Positions 50,692 through 60,529 are shown, counted from the first letter of the stretch. The stretch is DNA of 64,000 bases from Actinomycetota bacterium (GCA_013178005.1 JABLXL010000007.1:21788-85787); one strand, 5' to 3'. A program made the numbers and translations. Notes: generated by a model from the sequence alone, not told the origin.

Positions 50692-52026
50692 TCAGCGCGT
50701 GGCCTCGGTGGCGGCCTCGATGCCGCTGCGCAGCGCCCCTTCCACGCAGGAGATAAGGTACATGTACTCGCCCGCGAGGTAAAGCCCCTCGACGTCCCGG
50801 TAGTTGTTCTTGCGCATGTAGTGGATAGCCCTGGCCTGTCCCGGAGGGTCGAGACAGATGGCCTCGTCCCAGCGCACCGCCACGGTCATGTAGGGCTCGT
50901 CGGGCATGGTGGGCACGATCATCTGCAGGTCCTTGATCATCATGCGCTTGAGCTCCTCCAGGGGAAGCTCGTTGAGCTCCCTGGCCCGGCGCCCCCAGGT
51001 GAGGGAATGCACCAGCCCTGCTCCGGGTGGGGCGAAATAGGGCGACTTGCCGCCCGCGTCGGCGAAGCCGGGCTGGATGGAGCCCTCGTTGCGGGAGAAG
51101 GTCACCGCGTACCAGCCCTCGGGCAGCAGCCTCTCCTTGAGGGCGAAGATGAAATGGATGCACGAGCTGTAGGTCACCGTCTCCAGGGGCTTGCGCAAGG
51201 TGTCCGGGAGGTCGGGGATGAGGCGCATGGCGGTGGTGGCTGTGGTGGTGCAGATCACCGCGTCGGCGTCCATGAAACCGTCCGGGGTCTCCACGCCCTT
51301 GACCTTGCCGTTATCGATCACCACCCTGTTCACGGGGGTCGAGAGGCGGATGGAATCCCTGCATTCCTCGTAAAGTGCGGCGGGCAAGGACCCGATGCCG
51401 CGCTTCAGGAACTTGAGTCCGGGCATCAGTCCCATGAGCAGGGCCAGTACATGGGCGGCACCCACCTGGTCGGGCTCTCCCAGGGTCAGGGAGGCGGTCA
51501 GGGGCTGGAATACGTAATCCAAAGCCACGCGGCCGCCGTAGCGCAAGGCGTATTCCTCAATGCTGATGTCCGAGAGATCGAGCACCGCCTCCGGGTCCAT
51601 GGTCACGAAATCGAAGTCGCGCCGGCGCCTGAGCATGTGAAAGGCCACCCTGGCCATTTGCGGGTATCCCTTCCAGGGCAGCCCGCGGAACCTCAGTATC
51701 TCGCGCCAGTGCTTCGCCGCCTCCAGGGGGTTGATGGTGGCCGGAATGGGATAGAGTTTGCCGTTGCGCCACATGGCGCCCATAAAATCGAAATCCTGGA
51801 TGGCGTCCTCCATTCCCAGCTCGCGGCAGAGCCGGAAGGTGGTGGTGCAGAGGTTGGCCGAGAACTGGGCTCCCAGGTCGAACTGGTAGCCTTCCTTGTT
51901 GTAGCCGCGGGCCCGCCCCCCTGCCACATCCCTTTCCTCCAGGCAGAGCACGTCTACGCCCTTCTTGCGCAATTCGTAGGTTGCGGCGAGCCCCGCCGGC
52001 CCTGCCCCGATGACGATGACGCTCAC
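50692..52026 (-). CDS. FAD-dependent oxidoreductase, phytoene desaturase/amine oxidase-like
   Basis: 444 residues. The N-terminal dinucleotide fold VIGAGPAGLAATYELRKKGVDV with the following Glu (EER) and GGRA motif binds FAD; the C-terminal GLYLAGEYMY ... EGALRSGIEAA motif completes the FAD site. It resembles CrtI/CrtN and NAD(P)/FAD protoporphyrinogen-oxidase types. Substrate unknown: a polyprenoid, steroid or porphyrin is possible. I chose GTG 52026 (VSVIVIGAG), preceded by GAGGAGG at about 9 bases; a longer reading from 52131 adds 35 unsupported residues. It lies near three small FAD paralogues on the same strand, separated from them by about 300 bases. Confidence 0.87.
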   Translation of the reverse strand: MSVIVIGAGPAGLAATYELRKKGVDVLCLEERDVAGGRARGYNKEGYQFDLGAQFSANLCTTTFRLCRELGMEDAIQDFDFMGAMWRNGKLYPIPATINPLEAAKHWREILRFRGLPWKGYPQMARVAFHMLRRRRDFDFVTMDPEAVLDLSDISIEEYALRYGGRVALDYVFQPLTASLTLGEPDQVGAAHVLALLMGLMPGLKFLKRGIGSLPAALYEECRDSIRLSTPVNRVVIDNGKVKGVETPDGFMDADAVICTTTATTAMRLIPDLPDTLRKPLETVTYSSCIHFIFALKERLLPEGWYAVTFSRNEGSIQPGFADAGGKSPYFAPPGAGLVHSLTWGRRARELNELPLEELKRMMIKDLQMIVPTMPDEPYMTVAVRWDEAICLDPPGQARAIHYMRKNNYRDVEGLYLAGEYMYLISCVEGALRSGIEAATEATR

Positions 52027-52322
52027 GTTTCCTGACCTCCTCGCTAGCTGCCCCGGCCTCGAGCGGTCCGGGTCCATGATTAGGAACGCCGTCTTCTGCT
52101 TGTTTTTCCGTAAAGGACGCGGGCTGACCAACGGCCGCGCCTCGGCTGAGACACGGTGAACCTTCCAAGCATTACCAGAATGTCTCCCTGCGAATCCATG
52201 GCATTTGCTTTCGCCGGGTCAATCGCCCGATTCGCCTCCATCCGCCCGTTTGGCGCGATCCCTTAAGGTAAGGGTTCACCGGGCGGAGATCCCGATCCGG
52301 GTCCCGCGTCGCCTCTTCGCCC

Positions 52323-53420
52323 TTATTTAATGCGGCCGTAGCCGGTTACGTTGACCATGAAGGCGTACCGCTGTAAGCGGCTTATCAAAGGCATGAAGGG
52401 CATGGTCGCCCACATGGGGTACTTGAGCAACAGGTCCCTGGGGCTGCGGTCGATGAGACGCTTGGCCGCCAGCAGGGGGTAGAAGGTCCAGTTGAGACGC
52501 CTGAACTCATCATAGGCTCCGGCGGGGTCACTGTACGCGCGTGCGGCGATCTTCCCGGACGCGAAAGCCCCGTGCATGCCGAAGAAGAGCACGGGATCCA
52601 TCATTCCCGCGAGCGTTCCCGCCAGGATGAGGTCGCCATGGAAGAGCCTGGGATTGGAAAAATGCCGCGTGGGGGCCGCCGCCGCTCCTCCCTTGGCTCC
52701 GCCTCCCAGCGGAAGGAATTCCTTGAAGGGATAGCCGTCCTCGAGGGTAGCCTGCTCGGCGAACTTCTCCATCTCCCACTTCGCCACGGGTCGGTGGCGG
52801 TTGAAGATAAGGGCGAAGGCGATGCCATTGACGGAGCAGGTGAAAGCGTAGTCGGGAGTGTAGTCGTCAAAGCAGAAGGAGACCTTCGCTTCCTGCCAGG
52901 GCACGCGGCACTTAGCGAAATAGCCGTAGAGCGGCTGGTAAGGAACGCCTGCGGCTTCGAATCCGTCCCCATGCAACCCGGTGGCCATGATGCTGCCGCG
53001 GGGCAAGTCGGCCACCTGCCGGTCGGTTATCACCGGCTGGTCGAACTCGAACTTCACCCCCAGTTCAGTGGCGATGCGGTATAGGTAATGGTCCATGGAG
53101 GACTTCCTGGGTCCTCTCTCTATCATCCAGGACTGCACGTTGGGGGGGAACTTCAAATTATATCGTTTGCCCCATACCACGATGGTTCCCTCCGTCAGGC
53201 GCACCATCGCCGGTTTGAGATCGATGCCTATGTAGCGAGACATGGCGTCGGCATCCATGGGGGTACCGTGCGGCGAGGGGTTGTAGATGGCCAGACCCCC
53301 AACGCGCTTCCCCTTTTCGAGCACGATGACTTCCCTGCCCTCGCGCGCCAGGTTTATCGCGGCCGTCAGTCCCGCCAGCCCCGCGCCCACTATGTGTATA
53401 GGACCGTCTTTCTTTCCCAT
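52323..53420 (-). CDS. FAD-dependent oxidoreductase, small GGR/desaturase-like paralogue A
   Basis: 365 residues. The FAD-binding start is HIVGAGLAGLTAAINLAREG with Glu at the ribose site; the GG motif is RVGGLA. A middle motif ERGPRKSSMDHYLYRIATEL and the late motif LAGTLAGMMDPVLFFGMHGA, then ASGKIAARA, are shared with the paralogues at 53430, 54856 and 60855. The late motif corresponds to the C-terminal FAD contact of geranylgeranyl reductases. Reaction unknown. ATG 53420 has AGGAGG at 6 bases; the gap to the next paralogue is 9 bases, so they share an operon. Confidence 0.85.
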   Translation of the reverse strand: MGKKDGPIHIVGAGLAGLTAAINLAREGREVIVLEKGKRVGGLAIYNPSPHGTPMDADAMSRYIGIDLKPAMVRLTEGTIVVWGKRYNLKFPPNVQSWMIERGPRKSSMDHYLYRIATELGVKFEFDQPVITDRQVADLPRGSIMATGLHGDGFEAAGVPYQPLYGYFAKCRVPWQEAKVSFCFDDYTPDYAFTCSVNGIAFALIFNRHRPVAKWEMEKFAEQATLEDGYPFKEFLPLGGGAKGGAAAAPTRHFSNPRLFHGDLILAGTLAGMMDPVLFFGMHGAFASGKIAARAYSDPAGAYDEFRRLNWTFYPLLAAKRLIDRSPRDLLLKYPMWATMPFMPLISRLQRYAFMVNVTGYGRIK

Positions 53421-53429
53421 CTTTTCCTC

Positions 53430-54554
53430 CTATAGGTTTATGTACCTGGCGTACTTGTCCATCCTCTCCAGGAGCAGGAATCCCGGTATCATCCTCCTCA
53501 GGCTCAACCCCTGCACCTTGCCCAACAGGTCGGAACGCGCCACCGTCCCGATGGCCGTGGTGAGGGCGATGCCTCGCGTGACCTCCGGCGCGTAGTTGAT
53601 GGCCACGCGGCGCAGGAACCACATGCGGTTGAAGCTCCTGTTGCAGAGGTCGAACATCTCCTGGGCGGTGGCCTTGTCCTCCAGGGCTATGGCTGCTATC
53701 TTCCCTGAGACCATGGCCCCATGGCAGCCGAAGTAGGTTCCCGGATCCTGCGCCCCGGCCAGTGTTCCGGCGAGTATCTTGTTGCCGGCGAAGAGCCGCG
53801 GCTGTCCCGGGTACCGAGAGGCGAAGCATCCCCTCTCCTCGTGCCAGGTCTTGAACTCCACCCCCTCCGTCTCCTTGAGTTGCCTCTCCCATATGTCCCG
53901 GTGCTGCTTTCCCACCGGCCGGCGGGCGAAGAACAAGCCCGCCACCACCCCGTTGGAGGCGGGAAGGTAGCAGTAATCCCTGGTGTAATGGTCGAAGTAG
54001 ATCGCGACACGGGACGCGTTGGAGGGCACGCCTCCAGGACGGTACCTGGCGCTCAAGACGTATCCGTAGGCGGTTTCATACGGTATACCCAGGGCATCGA
54101 ACGCTTCCCGGTACGGGCCCGTGGCCACGATGGTGTTGGGGGGGAACTGCGCCAGGTCCTTCTGCGACTTTATTGGATTTCCCCACTCAAACGTCACCCC
54201 CATTCCCAGCGCGATGTCATGAAGGTAGCGGTCGATGGCGGTGCGCCGCGGACCTCGTTCCACGTTGCAGAGCAGGGAGTATGCCGGGTTCAGCCTGCAC
54301 AGCTTCCCGAAGGCGTAAACGTCGAAGTTCTCGCAGGGGCGAACCTGGGGTTCCCCTATGGGCACGCCAAGGAAGCGCGACATCAGTTCGGGATCGAAGG
54401 GAGTCGAGTCCACGAAGGGATGGGCCCCGGGCATTCCGCCCACGCGGTTGTACTTGTCAACGCAGTGCACCTCGTAGCCCAGCTTGCGCGCGGTGATGGC
54501 CGCGCACAGACCGGCCAGCCCCGCGCCCACGATGAAGACCTTTTTCTCAGCCAT
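53430..54554 (-). CDS. FAD-dependent oxidoreductase, paralogue B
   Basis: 374 residues. Same layout as paralogue A: VFIVGAGLAGLCAAITARKLG at the start, ERGPRRTAIDRYLHDIAL in the middle, FPPNTIVATG and ILAGTLAGAQDPGTYFGCHG with MVSGKIAAIA near the end. It is about 40 percent similar by eye to A. Note PFDPELMSRFLGVP, the counterpart of PMDADAMSRYIGID in A, so the substrate-side domain is also common. GGAG lies about 4 bases before ATG 54554. It is the first gene of the A-B pair, and a tandem repeat lies directly upstream. Confidence 0.85.
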   Translation of the reverse strand: MAEKKVFIVGAGLAGLCAAITARKLGYEVHCVDKYNRVGGMPGAHPFVDSTPFDPELMSRFLGVPIGEPQVRPCENFDVYAFGKLCRLNPAYSLLCNVERGPRRTAIDRYLHDIALGMGVTFEWGNPIKSQKDLAQFPPNTIVATGPYREAFDALGIPYETAYGYVLSARYRPGGVPSNASRVAIYFDHYTRDYCYLPASNGVVAGLFFARRPVGKQHRDIWERQLKETEGVEFKTWHEERGCFASRYPGQPRLFAGNKILAGTLAGAQDPGTYFGCHGAMVSGKIAAIALEDKATAQEMFDLCNRSFNRMWFLRRVAINYAPEVTRGIALTTAIGTVARSDLLGKVQGLSLRRMIPGFLLLERMDKYARYINL

Positions 54555-54594
54555 TCTCTCCCCCGGTATTCAGTCCAAACCTAACTCCCGACCA

Positions 54595-54821
54595 ACTGCC
54601 TCGCGCGATCGTATGCGTGCCAGGCCTTGCATCGCTTCGCGACACAACGCGCTGGCACCGTTGCGCCTCCCTCCGGTCGGCGCAATCGCTTACGCGATGT
54701 CGCTTCATCCCGGCTGACTGCCTCGCTCGACCGTATGTGTGCCAGGCCTTGCATCGCTTCGCGACACAACGCGCTGGCACCGTTGCGCCTCCCTCCGGTC
54801 GGCGCAATCGCTTACGCGATG
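54595..54821. repeat. Two near-identical 105-bp tandem repeats (period 122)
   Basis: Copies at 54595-54699 and 54717-54821 are nearly identical (ACTGCCTCG ... CAATCGCTTACGCGATG). They lie between FAD paralogues B and C. A partial inverted copy occurs at 14649-14675. Confidence 0.85.
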
Positions 54822-54855
54822 CATTCTGTTGATACGTTATCAATGAATCCATACG

Positions 54856-55917
54856 TTAGTATTTGCCGTAGCCGGGGAGGGACTTCAGGGCGATGTCGAT
54901 CGCAGGCTGCAACAAAGAGGGGTACTTCTGGTACGCCCCGAAACCCAGCCGCAATCCCCGCTTGCGCAGGAAGTGCGGCTGGGCGTCGAAGAAGCGTTTG
55001 TAGAGCCACGAATACTTGTACGCTGAGGTAAAGCTGTGGAAGAGCCTCCAGGCGCGCTCCCTGTCCTCCACCGCCAGGGCGGCTATCTTCCCCGAGACCA
55101 GCGAGCTCTGCACCCCGAAAAGGAAGACGGGGTCCTGCATCCCGGCTAGGGTTCCGGCAAGTATCTTGTTTCCCGCGAAGAGGCAGGGCGAGGTTATCTT
55201 GCCCGTGGCCACCACGCCCTCGTGAGGCAGCCATGTCTCAAATCCCATTCCCTCCCATTCGCGCAGTTGCCTGTCCCATTCGTCGCGCTGCGACTCCGTC
55301 ACTGGCCGTCCGTCGAACGCCAGGGCGAAGGCCACGCCGTTGGCGTTGGCGCAGTAATTGTAATAACTGGTGTAGTAATCGAAGAAGCCCATTATGCGCG
55401 GAGGCCCCTCGTAGCGCGTCTTGCCGATGAAGCCGTAAACCTCAAGGTAGGGTCGCCTCAGGGCCAGGAAGGGCTCCACCTCCAGGCCGGTGGCAACGAT
55501 GGTGTTGGGCGGGAGCTCCGCGAAATCCTTCTGGGAGTTCATCTCCACACCCATCTCGAATTCCACCCCCACCTCCCTGGCCCGCTCGTAGAGATACATG
55601 TCCAGGGATGTGGATCGCGACCCCCTTTCCACCGAATGAAGATGCATGCGGCTGCCGGGGACCAGGTAACGCCTGCCATAGACGTAGATGGCGAACTCCT
55701 CTGTCGGGGTGACATAAGGCGGCTCCAACCGAACCCCGATGAAGTCTCCCAGCCTCTTCGGATCCATGGGCGTTACGTCCACCGCGGGCCGGATATACGG
55801 ATCGCCCCCTATATGGTCAAACCTCTCCAGGACCCGCACCTTGTGGCCGCTACGCGCGCAGTTTATCGCCGCCACCAGTCCGGCCAACCCCGCGCCTACC
55901 ACCGTGACCTCAGCCAT
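54856..55917 (-). CDS. FAD-dependent oxidoreductase, paralogue C
   Basis: 353 residues with VTVVGAGLAGLVAAINCARSG, RGSRSTSLDMYLYERA, LPPNTIVATGLE and ILAGTLAGMQDPVFLFGVQ, then VSGKIAALA. The arrangement equals paralogues A, B and D. The C-terminal 60 residues are rich in aromatic and basic residues, perhaps a membrane or lipid contact, as in isoprenoid-modifying flavoenzymes. ATG 55917 has a G-run 4 bases upstream. It is separated from the A-B pair by the tandem repeats. Substrate unknown. Confidence 0.85.
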   Translation of the reverse strand: MAEVTVVGAGLAGLVAAINCARSGHKVRVLERFDHIGGDPYIRPAVDVTPMDPKRLGDFIGVRLEPPYVTPTEEFAIYVYGRRYLVPGSRMHLHSVERGSRSTSLDMYLYERAREVGVEFEMGVEMNSQKDFAELPPNTIVATGLEVEPFLALRRPYLEVYGFIGKTRYEGPPRIMGFFDYYTSYYNYCANANGVAFALAFDGRPVTESQRDEWDRQLREWEGMGFETWLPHEGVVATGKITSPCLFAGNKILAGTLAGMQDPVFLFGVQSSLVSGKIAALAVEDRERAWRLFHSFTSAYKYSWLYKRFFDAQPHFLRKRGLRLGFGAYQKYPSLLQPAIDIALKSLPGYGKY

Positions 55918-56257
55918 GACACCCCCCGATTTCTATTCTCCCCAGACTTCCGGGCCGGGGGCGCCGCCCTCCAGCCTCCACGGCCATGGGGCGGCGCCAT
56001 GAAACCCAGAATCGCCGTATTTCCGGCTTTGCCGGGATGGGGTTCCCGTCAAGCGACGTGTCCGCGCGCCGCTGCATTCCGCTCGCCCCGTTTCCCGGCC
56101 GAGGTCAATGCCTCCTCTATCACCCCCTCCCTGCTCGTTCCGGCCGCTGGCCGGGTCTGCGGGCATTTTCGCCCGTCCGGACAGACCTTATGCCGCCGCG
56201 CCGGAAGGCTTTTGGCGCGCTTATCGATCCCACACGCCTGCCCTCCGGCTTGCGGCC
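55918..56257. other. Intergenic, no gene seen
   Basis: About 340 GC-rich bases between paralogue C and the FAD/Fe-S operon. Several shadow frames cross it, none with a ribosome site. No clear promoter or terminator. Confidence 0.45.
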
Positions 56258-57901
56258 TCAGAGCGACATTTTCTTGCTCAGCCCAGTCTCGTAGTCCCAC
56301 CTGCGGGCGGCGATGTTGTTGGGGTCGACCGCCTTCTTGAAGGCGACGTAGGCGTCGGTGAAAGCCGCCGAGTTGGGCATGACGATGGGCAGAAGGTCAT
56401 CGAGGCCGGGCATTCCCTCCGGCATGGGTATGGGCATGCCCTTGTTCAGGGGGATCGCCCCGCAGGCCAGCACCAGTCCTTCTCCCAGGATGCCGGCCAT
56501 CATGGCGCGCATGTAGGTCATGAACATGCGCATGTTGTCGTCCTTGTCCCCCTGGTTGGAATAGAGGTCGTACTCCATGTAGGCGGAACGGCCCATGTGG
56601 TAGGGCTGCAGGTAGGTGGAGGCGTCGTCGGGCGGGAGGGCATCCTCAGTATGCCCCGCCTGGTTGGTGGTCTCCACGCGCATTCTGCGCTCCGCCTCCA
56701 GGAAGTTGTCCAGGTGGCCGATGAGCGCGCCTATGAGGAAGGAACCCCGCACCCTCATCACGCGCACGGTGACGTTGAAGTACTTCTGCCAGCGGTCCAG
56801 GTTCACGCTGCGCAGGTCTCCCACCAGGTCCTCCATGGCGTCCACGGGCAGGAATTCCCACTCCGGGTCGATCTCGGTGATCACCCTCTGTATGATCTCC
56901 GCCTTCAACTTGGCCTCCTCCTCGGTGGTACCGGAGAAGATGGAGAAGAGGTTGTTGCGTGGGAAGGATCCCGCGAGCGCGCTGGCCTGCTGGTTGGTGG
57001 CCCCCACGAAAATGCCGAAGAAGGAGTTCTGCATGTGGGCGAGCTCGAGGGTGAGGTTCTCGTTGGCCACCTTGTAGAGCACGTCGATGACGCACTCCAG
57101 GTCGTCCTTCTCGTAGGCTGGGAATATCTGGTAGATATGCTCCGCCTCCGGGTAGAGGCGCAGGGTCATCTCGGTGACCGTGCCGTACTGCCCGAAGGCG
57201 TAACGGAAGAGGGAGGCCATGTCAGGTCCCGGTCCCGGAACGTGGGCCTTCACCGCTCCGTACGCGCTGGGTCCGGTCCTTAAGATGGTCCCGTCGGGCA
57301 TCACCATGGTCATATCGATGATGTTGTCGATGCCGAACCCGTACTTCGAGGCCAGGGTGTTGATGTTGCAGAAGGCGTGGTTGGAGATGACCCCCGCGGT
57401 GGCGGCGGTGGAGGGGTTGAGCACGCGGCACTTCACCTTCTGGGCCTCTATCTGGGCCACCAGGTAGTTGACCCCCGGCTGGATGACCATGTACATGTTC
57501 TCCCCGTCCACCTCCAGGACCTTGTCCATGCGGCGAAGGTCCATGATGATGCCGCCGTAGAGGGGTATGTGCAAGCCCATGGTGGTCAGTCCGGTGCCCA
57601 TGGGGATGACGTCCACCTTGCACTCGTTAGCCACGCGGTAGACCTCCGCCACCTCCTCGGTGGTGGACGGCATGACCACCAGGTGCGGGTACTGGGCCGG
57701 CAGCGGGCCCTGGTCGCGGGAATACCCGATGAGGATAACCGGGTCGTCGGTCACCCATTCCTCGCCCAGCGCGCTCGAGAGCATCTCCTTGGCCCGCGCG
57801 AGATCGTCCGGCCGGTTATGCGGAGGATCGACCTCGTGCTGGAAGATGATGCCCGAGATGCGGCGTTCCTTGATATCCTTGGCGATATCCCTGGTCCACA
57901 T
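56258..57901 (-). CDS. FAD-binding oxidoreductase (PCMH/VAO type), third gene of operon
   Basis: 547 residues. The N-terminal PCMH flavin domain is visible (VVMPSTTEEVAEVYRVAN, MGTGLTTMGL, GGIIMDLRRMDKVLEVD, VIQPGVNY) and the FAD loop CNINTLASKYGFGIDN suits the vanillyl-alcohol-oxidase family, though no covalent-attachment residue can be named. The C-terminal half is a substrate domain typical of 4-cresol or alkyl-ether dehydrogenases. Its ribosome site (AAGGAGG, 8 bases before ATG 57901) lies inside the last codons of the Fe-S gene, so translation is coupled. Substrate unknown; oxidation of a hydroxy-acid or phenol is possible. Confidence 0.88.
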   Translation of the reverse strand: MWTRDIAKDIKERRISGIIFQHEVDPPHNRPDDLARAKEMLSSALGEEWVTDDPVILIGYSRDQGPLPAQYPHLVVMPSTTEEVAEVYRVANECKVDVIPMGTGLTTMGLHIPLYGGIIMDLRRMDKVLEVDGENMYMVIQPGVNYLVAQIEAQKVKCRVLNPSTAATAGVISNHAFCNINTLASKYGFGIDNIIDMTMVMPDGTILRTGPSAYGAVKAHVPGPGPDMASLFRYAFGQYGTVTEMTLRLYPEAEHIYQIFPAYEKDDLECVIDVLYKVANENLTLELAHMQNSFFGIFVGATNQQASALAGSFPRNNLFSIFSGTTEEEAKLKAEIIQRVITEIDPEWEFLPVDAMEDLVGDLRSVNLDRWQKYFNVTVRVMRVRGSFLIGALIGHLDNFLEAERRMRVETTNQAGHTEDALPPDDASTYLQPYHMGRSAYMEYDLYSNQGDKDDNMRMFMTYMRAMMAGILGEGLVLACGAIPLNKGMPIPMPEGMPGLDDLLPIVMPNSAAFTDAYVAFKKAVDPNNIAARRWDYETGLSKKMSL

Positions 57902-57904
57902 GGC

Positions 57905-59125
57905 CTACACCTCCTTCCCCAGCGACTCCAGGAGCACTTCCGCGAGGTCGTACACCTTCATGCCGCTGCCGGTGGCCTCAACGGCCTGGTTGAACATCTG
58001 CACGCAGTAGGGGCAGCTGGTCACGATGGCCTCCGCCCCCGTCCATTCCGCCTCGAATAGGCGCTCCTTGGCCGTCCACAGGGCGTAATCGGGGAAAGCG
58101 TAGCGCACCCCTCCCCCGCCGCCGCAGCACAGGGAGTTGAAGGTTGCGCGCGGGAACTCCAGCAGCTCCAGCCCGGGTATGGCGTTCAGCACCTTGCGCG
58201 GCGCCTCGTAGATGTCGAAACGGCGGCCCAGCTTGCAGGGGTCATGGAAGACCGCCTTGATGGGGACTTCCTTCTGCGGCGAAAGTTGTCCCTTCTTCAG
58301 GAGGCGCGAGAAGAGCTGGCTTATATGCAGGACCTTGATGCCCGGGTCCAGCTCCCGCGAATACTCCTCCTTGAACACCCAGGCCGCGTGGGTATCGGGG
58401 GTGACGATGGTGTTGACCCCCAGTTCGTTGAAGGTCTCGATGTTCTGCGCCGCGTAGGTCTCGAAGAAATCGCGGTCTCCGAGCAGGAGCATGAGGGAGC
58501 CGTCGCTTATCTCCTTGGCGCCCAGCGTTCCCACGTCCAGGCCTGCCTCCAGGAGCACCTGGGCGGCCGCCCGCACGGCGTGCTTGAGGGCGGGATCGCT
58601 GGTGTAGGCGTCCCCGGCATAGAAGAGCACTTCCGCCTTCTCCTTGGGGAGGCTCTTCAGGGCGAGGCCTTTGGCCCAGTCCCCGCGCTTTTTCTTGTCC
58701 GCCCCGAAGGGGTTGTCGTTCTTCTCCAGGCTCTCCGCCAGGGCGGCGTGTTCGGGCATCGGTCCCCATCCCTCGCGCACCGCCTTTTCCCGCATGAGCT
58801 CGAACACGCGTGTGGGATGGAGCTGCTTCACCTCGTAGCACTGCTCCTGGCACGAGGAGCAAAGCATGCAGGTGTACAGGATGTGCCGCATGGATTCCGT
58901 GGGCTCGAGTTCGTTGATGTGCAGCCCGCGCGCGATCTCCATCTTGCCCGAGGCGTAGTAAGCGTCCCAGCGGAAGCGAGTCCCCGAGGGGCAGTTGCGC
59001 CAGAAGCGCGATTCCGGGCAGAACTGCACGTGCACCGCCTGGCATACCTTGCACTTTGTGCAGATGAAGTAATCCTGCTGCAGCTCGTGCAGCACCTCCC
59101 GGGGCGCGGTGATCCTCTTTTTCAT
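57905..59125 (-). CDS. CCG-domain iron-sulfur oxidoreductase (GlcF/HdrD-like)
   Basis: 406 residues. The N-terminal part has cysteine clusters CTKCKVCQAVHVQFCPESRFWRNCP and CMLCSSCQEQC typical of [4Fe-4S] transfer. The C-terminal half has the CCG signature domains (FHDPCKLGR; LCCGGGGGVRYAF; SCPYCVQMF). It is the electron-transfer partner of the FAD proteins on either side, as in glycolate- and lactate-oxidase complexes. ATG 59125 has GGAGG upstream, inside the end of the preceding gene; gap 3 bases. Its acceptor may be a quinone or ferredoxin; not identifiable. Confidence 0.9.
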   Translation of the reverse strand: MKKRITAPREVLHELQQDYFICTKCKVCQAVHVQFCPESRFWRNCPSGTRFRWDAYYASGKMEIARGLHINELEPTESMRHILYTCMLCSSCQEQCYEVKQLHPTRVFELMREKAVREGWGPMPEHAALAESLEKNDNPFGADKKKRGDWAKGLALKSLPKEKAEVLFYAGDAYTSDPALKHAVRAAAQVLLEAGLDVGTLGAKEISDGSLMLLLGDRDFFETYAAQNIETFNELGVNTIVTPDTHAAWVFKEEYSRELDPGIKVLHISQLFSRLLKKGQLSPQKEVPIKAVFHDPCKLGRRFDIYEAPRKVLNAIPGLELLEFPRATFNSLCCGGGGGVRYAFPDYALWTAKERLFEAEWTGAEAIVTSCPYCVQMFNQAVEATGSGMKVYDLAEVLLESLGKEV

Positions 59126-59128
59126 GTC

Positions 59129-60529
59129 CTACACCCCCTCCAGCAGTTGCTCGGGGTTCAAAATCCCGTCCGGGTCAACGATGTTCTTGAAGGTCTTGAG
59201 CACCTTGAGGAAGCCCTCGTCGACGCGCTCGTAGACCATCCTCGCAACCTCGCCACGGGGACGGTCCACGAAGGATTTCTCGTCCAGGAGCATGCGGTAG
59301 GCCTCCGACCTGACCGCCGTTACCTTCTCAAGGTCGCCCTCGCTCTTGGGATCGTAATAGAGGTCGCTCTCGCAGTAGCAGGAAGCGCCGAAATAGACGG
59401 GTATCATGACCTGTCCCACCTCGTCTTCGGCGTAGCCCTTGGCCTTGGCGACCTCCCTTACCCGCGCCAGGAGTCCCGGAGCCCTGCCGTAGAAATCATA
59501 GTGGTCGATGACGCTGGTGCGGCCGCGCAGGTAATCGCGGTCGAATATGTACCAGGGCTCGTGGAACTTCTTGTCCACGAGCTCGACCAGCTCCCCGTCT
59601 ATGGGCTTGGCGCCCAACGCATCCGCGTCCTGCCTTACGTACTTCTCCCACAGGTCCACCAACTCCACGTGGTGCTCCAGGCTGATGGCCGTGATCCAGG
59701 GCGGCAGCTTCCCGCGCAGCTCCTCCGCCTCGCCCGCGTTCTTCGCCAACAGCGCCGAAAGGTAGCGTGCGTTCGCGGTGATGCACTCGAAACAGTGCTC
59801 GTCCCGGTTGACCTTGTAGGCGAGCCGGGAGGCGGGCTCCGCCTGATCGAAACCGAAGAGGAGCAGGCGGCGCTCCTCGCGCAGCGGGTAGGTGTAAACG
59901 ATGCCGTAGAAGGGGATCCCGAAGATGTCCTCGGAGGCGCCGAAGAAGAGGGAGAACTGCGGTCCCTGGTCCTCGCGGAAATCGGCGATGCCCTCGGAGG
60001 TCATCTGCTGCGATCCCGACACCCAGATACGTCCGTCCGCCAGAACGGCGTGGAAGATGGATAGGTTGGGGAACCTGTACACCGCGTTGCCGTTGAGGAC
60101 ATCGCGGTCGATGTAGGAGCGCAGCACCGAGCGGGAGCGCGCCGCCGCGGGAAGGAGGAGCTTGCAGTCTTTCTTCAGGCACTCCTCCTGCAGGCGCTCG
60201 TAAGTGACACCACCATAGATGTGGGCCATGAGGTTGCGGCGGTCGATCTCCTTGATACCGTCCATGCGTCCCAGGTCAATAAGGAGCCCGTCGCTGGAAG
60301 CCAGCGAGGTTTCCATTTTCTCCCTGCGCACCGAGTACATGGGGGTCCTGGAGCGTGAAGCGAGTCCCGCCACCTCGCCGAGATCGAACTCATCCGCCGG
60401 CCTGACCGCGACCAGGTTGGTCTCCTTCGGCGCGTCCTCGAAATAGCCCGCCAGCGCGGACGCGCCGCGCAAGACGTTGCCTTTTCCGACTATCTCCTCG
60501 AGCTCTCGGATGATATCCGCCGCCACCAT
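59129..60529 (-). CDS. FAD-binding oxidoreductase (GlcD-like), first gene of operon
   Basis: 466 residues. The FAD/PCMH domain is visible (VAVRPADEFDLGEVAGLASRS, GVTYERLQEECLKKDCKLLLPAA), with an unusual shortened P-loop region. A long substrate domain and the C-terminal FKNIVDPDGILNPEQLL, the hallmark tail of GlcD-like oxidases, follow. It is likely to form a complex with the Fe-S gene and the second FAD gene. AAGGAGGT stands 6 bases before ATG 60529. The operon starts from a perfect consensus promoter (60679-60707) with a FadR-like operator at the start of transcription. Confidence 0.88.
   Translation of the reverse strand: MVAADIIRELEEIVGKGNVLRGASALAGYFEDAPKETNLVAVRPADEFDLGEVAGLASRSRTPMYSVRREKMETSLASSDGLLIDLGRMDGIKEIDRRNLMAHIYGGVTYERLQEECLKKDCKLLLPAAARSRSVLRSYIDRDVLNGNAVYRFPNLSIFHAVLADGRIWVSGSQQMTSEGIADFREDQGPQFSLFFGASEDIFGIPFYGIVYTYPLREERRLLLFGFDQAEPASRLAYKVNRDEHCFECITANARYLSALLAKNAGEAEELRGKLPPWITAISLEHHVELVDLWEKYVRQDADALGAKPIDGELVELVDKKFHEPWYIFDRDYLRGRTSVIDHYDFYGRAPGLLARVREVAKAKGYAEDEVGQVMIPVYFGASCYCESDLYYDPKSEGDLEKVTAVRSEAYRMLLDEKSFVDRPRGEVARMVYERVDEGFLKVLKTFKNIVDPDGILNPEQLLEGV

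Noticed and set aside
54581..55031. Small open frames across the 105-bp repeats
   Set aside because: Both strands give arginine/alanine-rich repeats of the DNA unit; no ribosome site.
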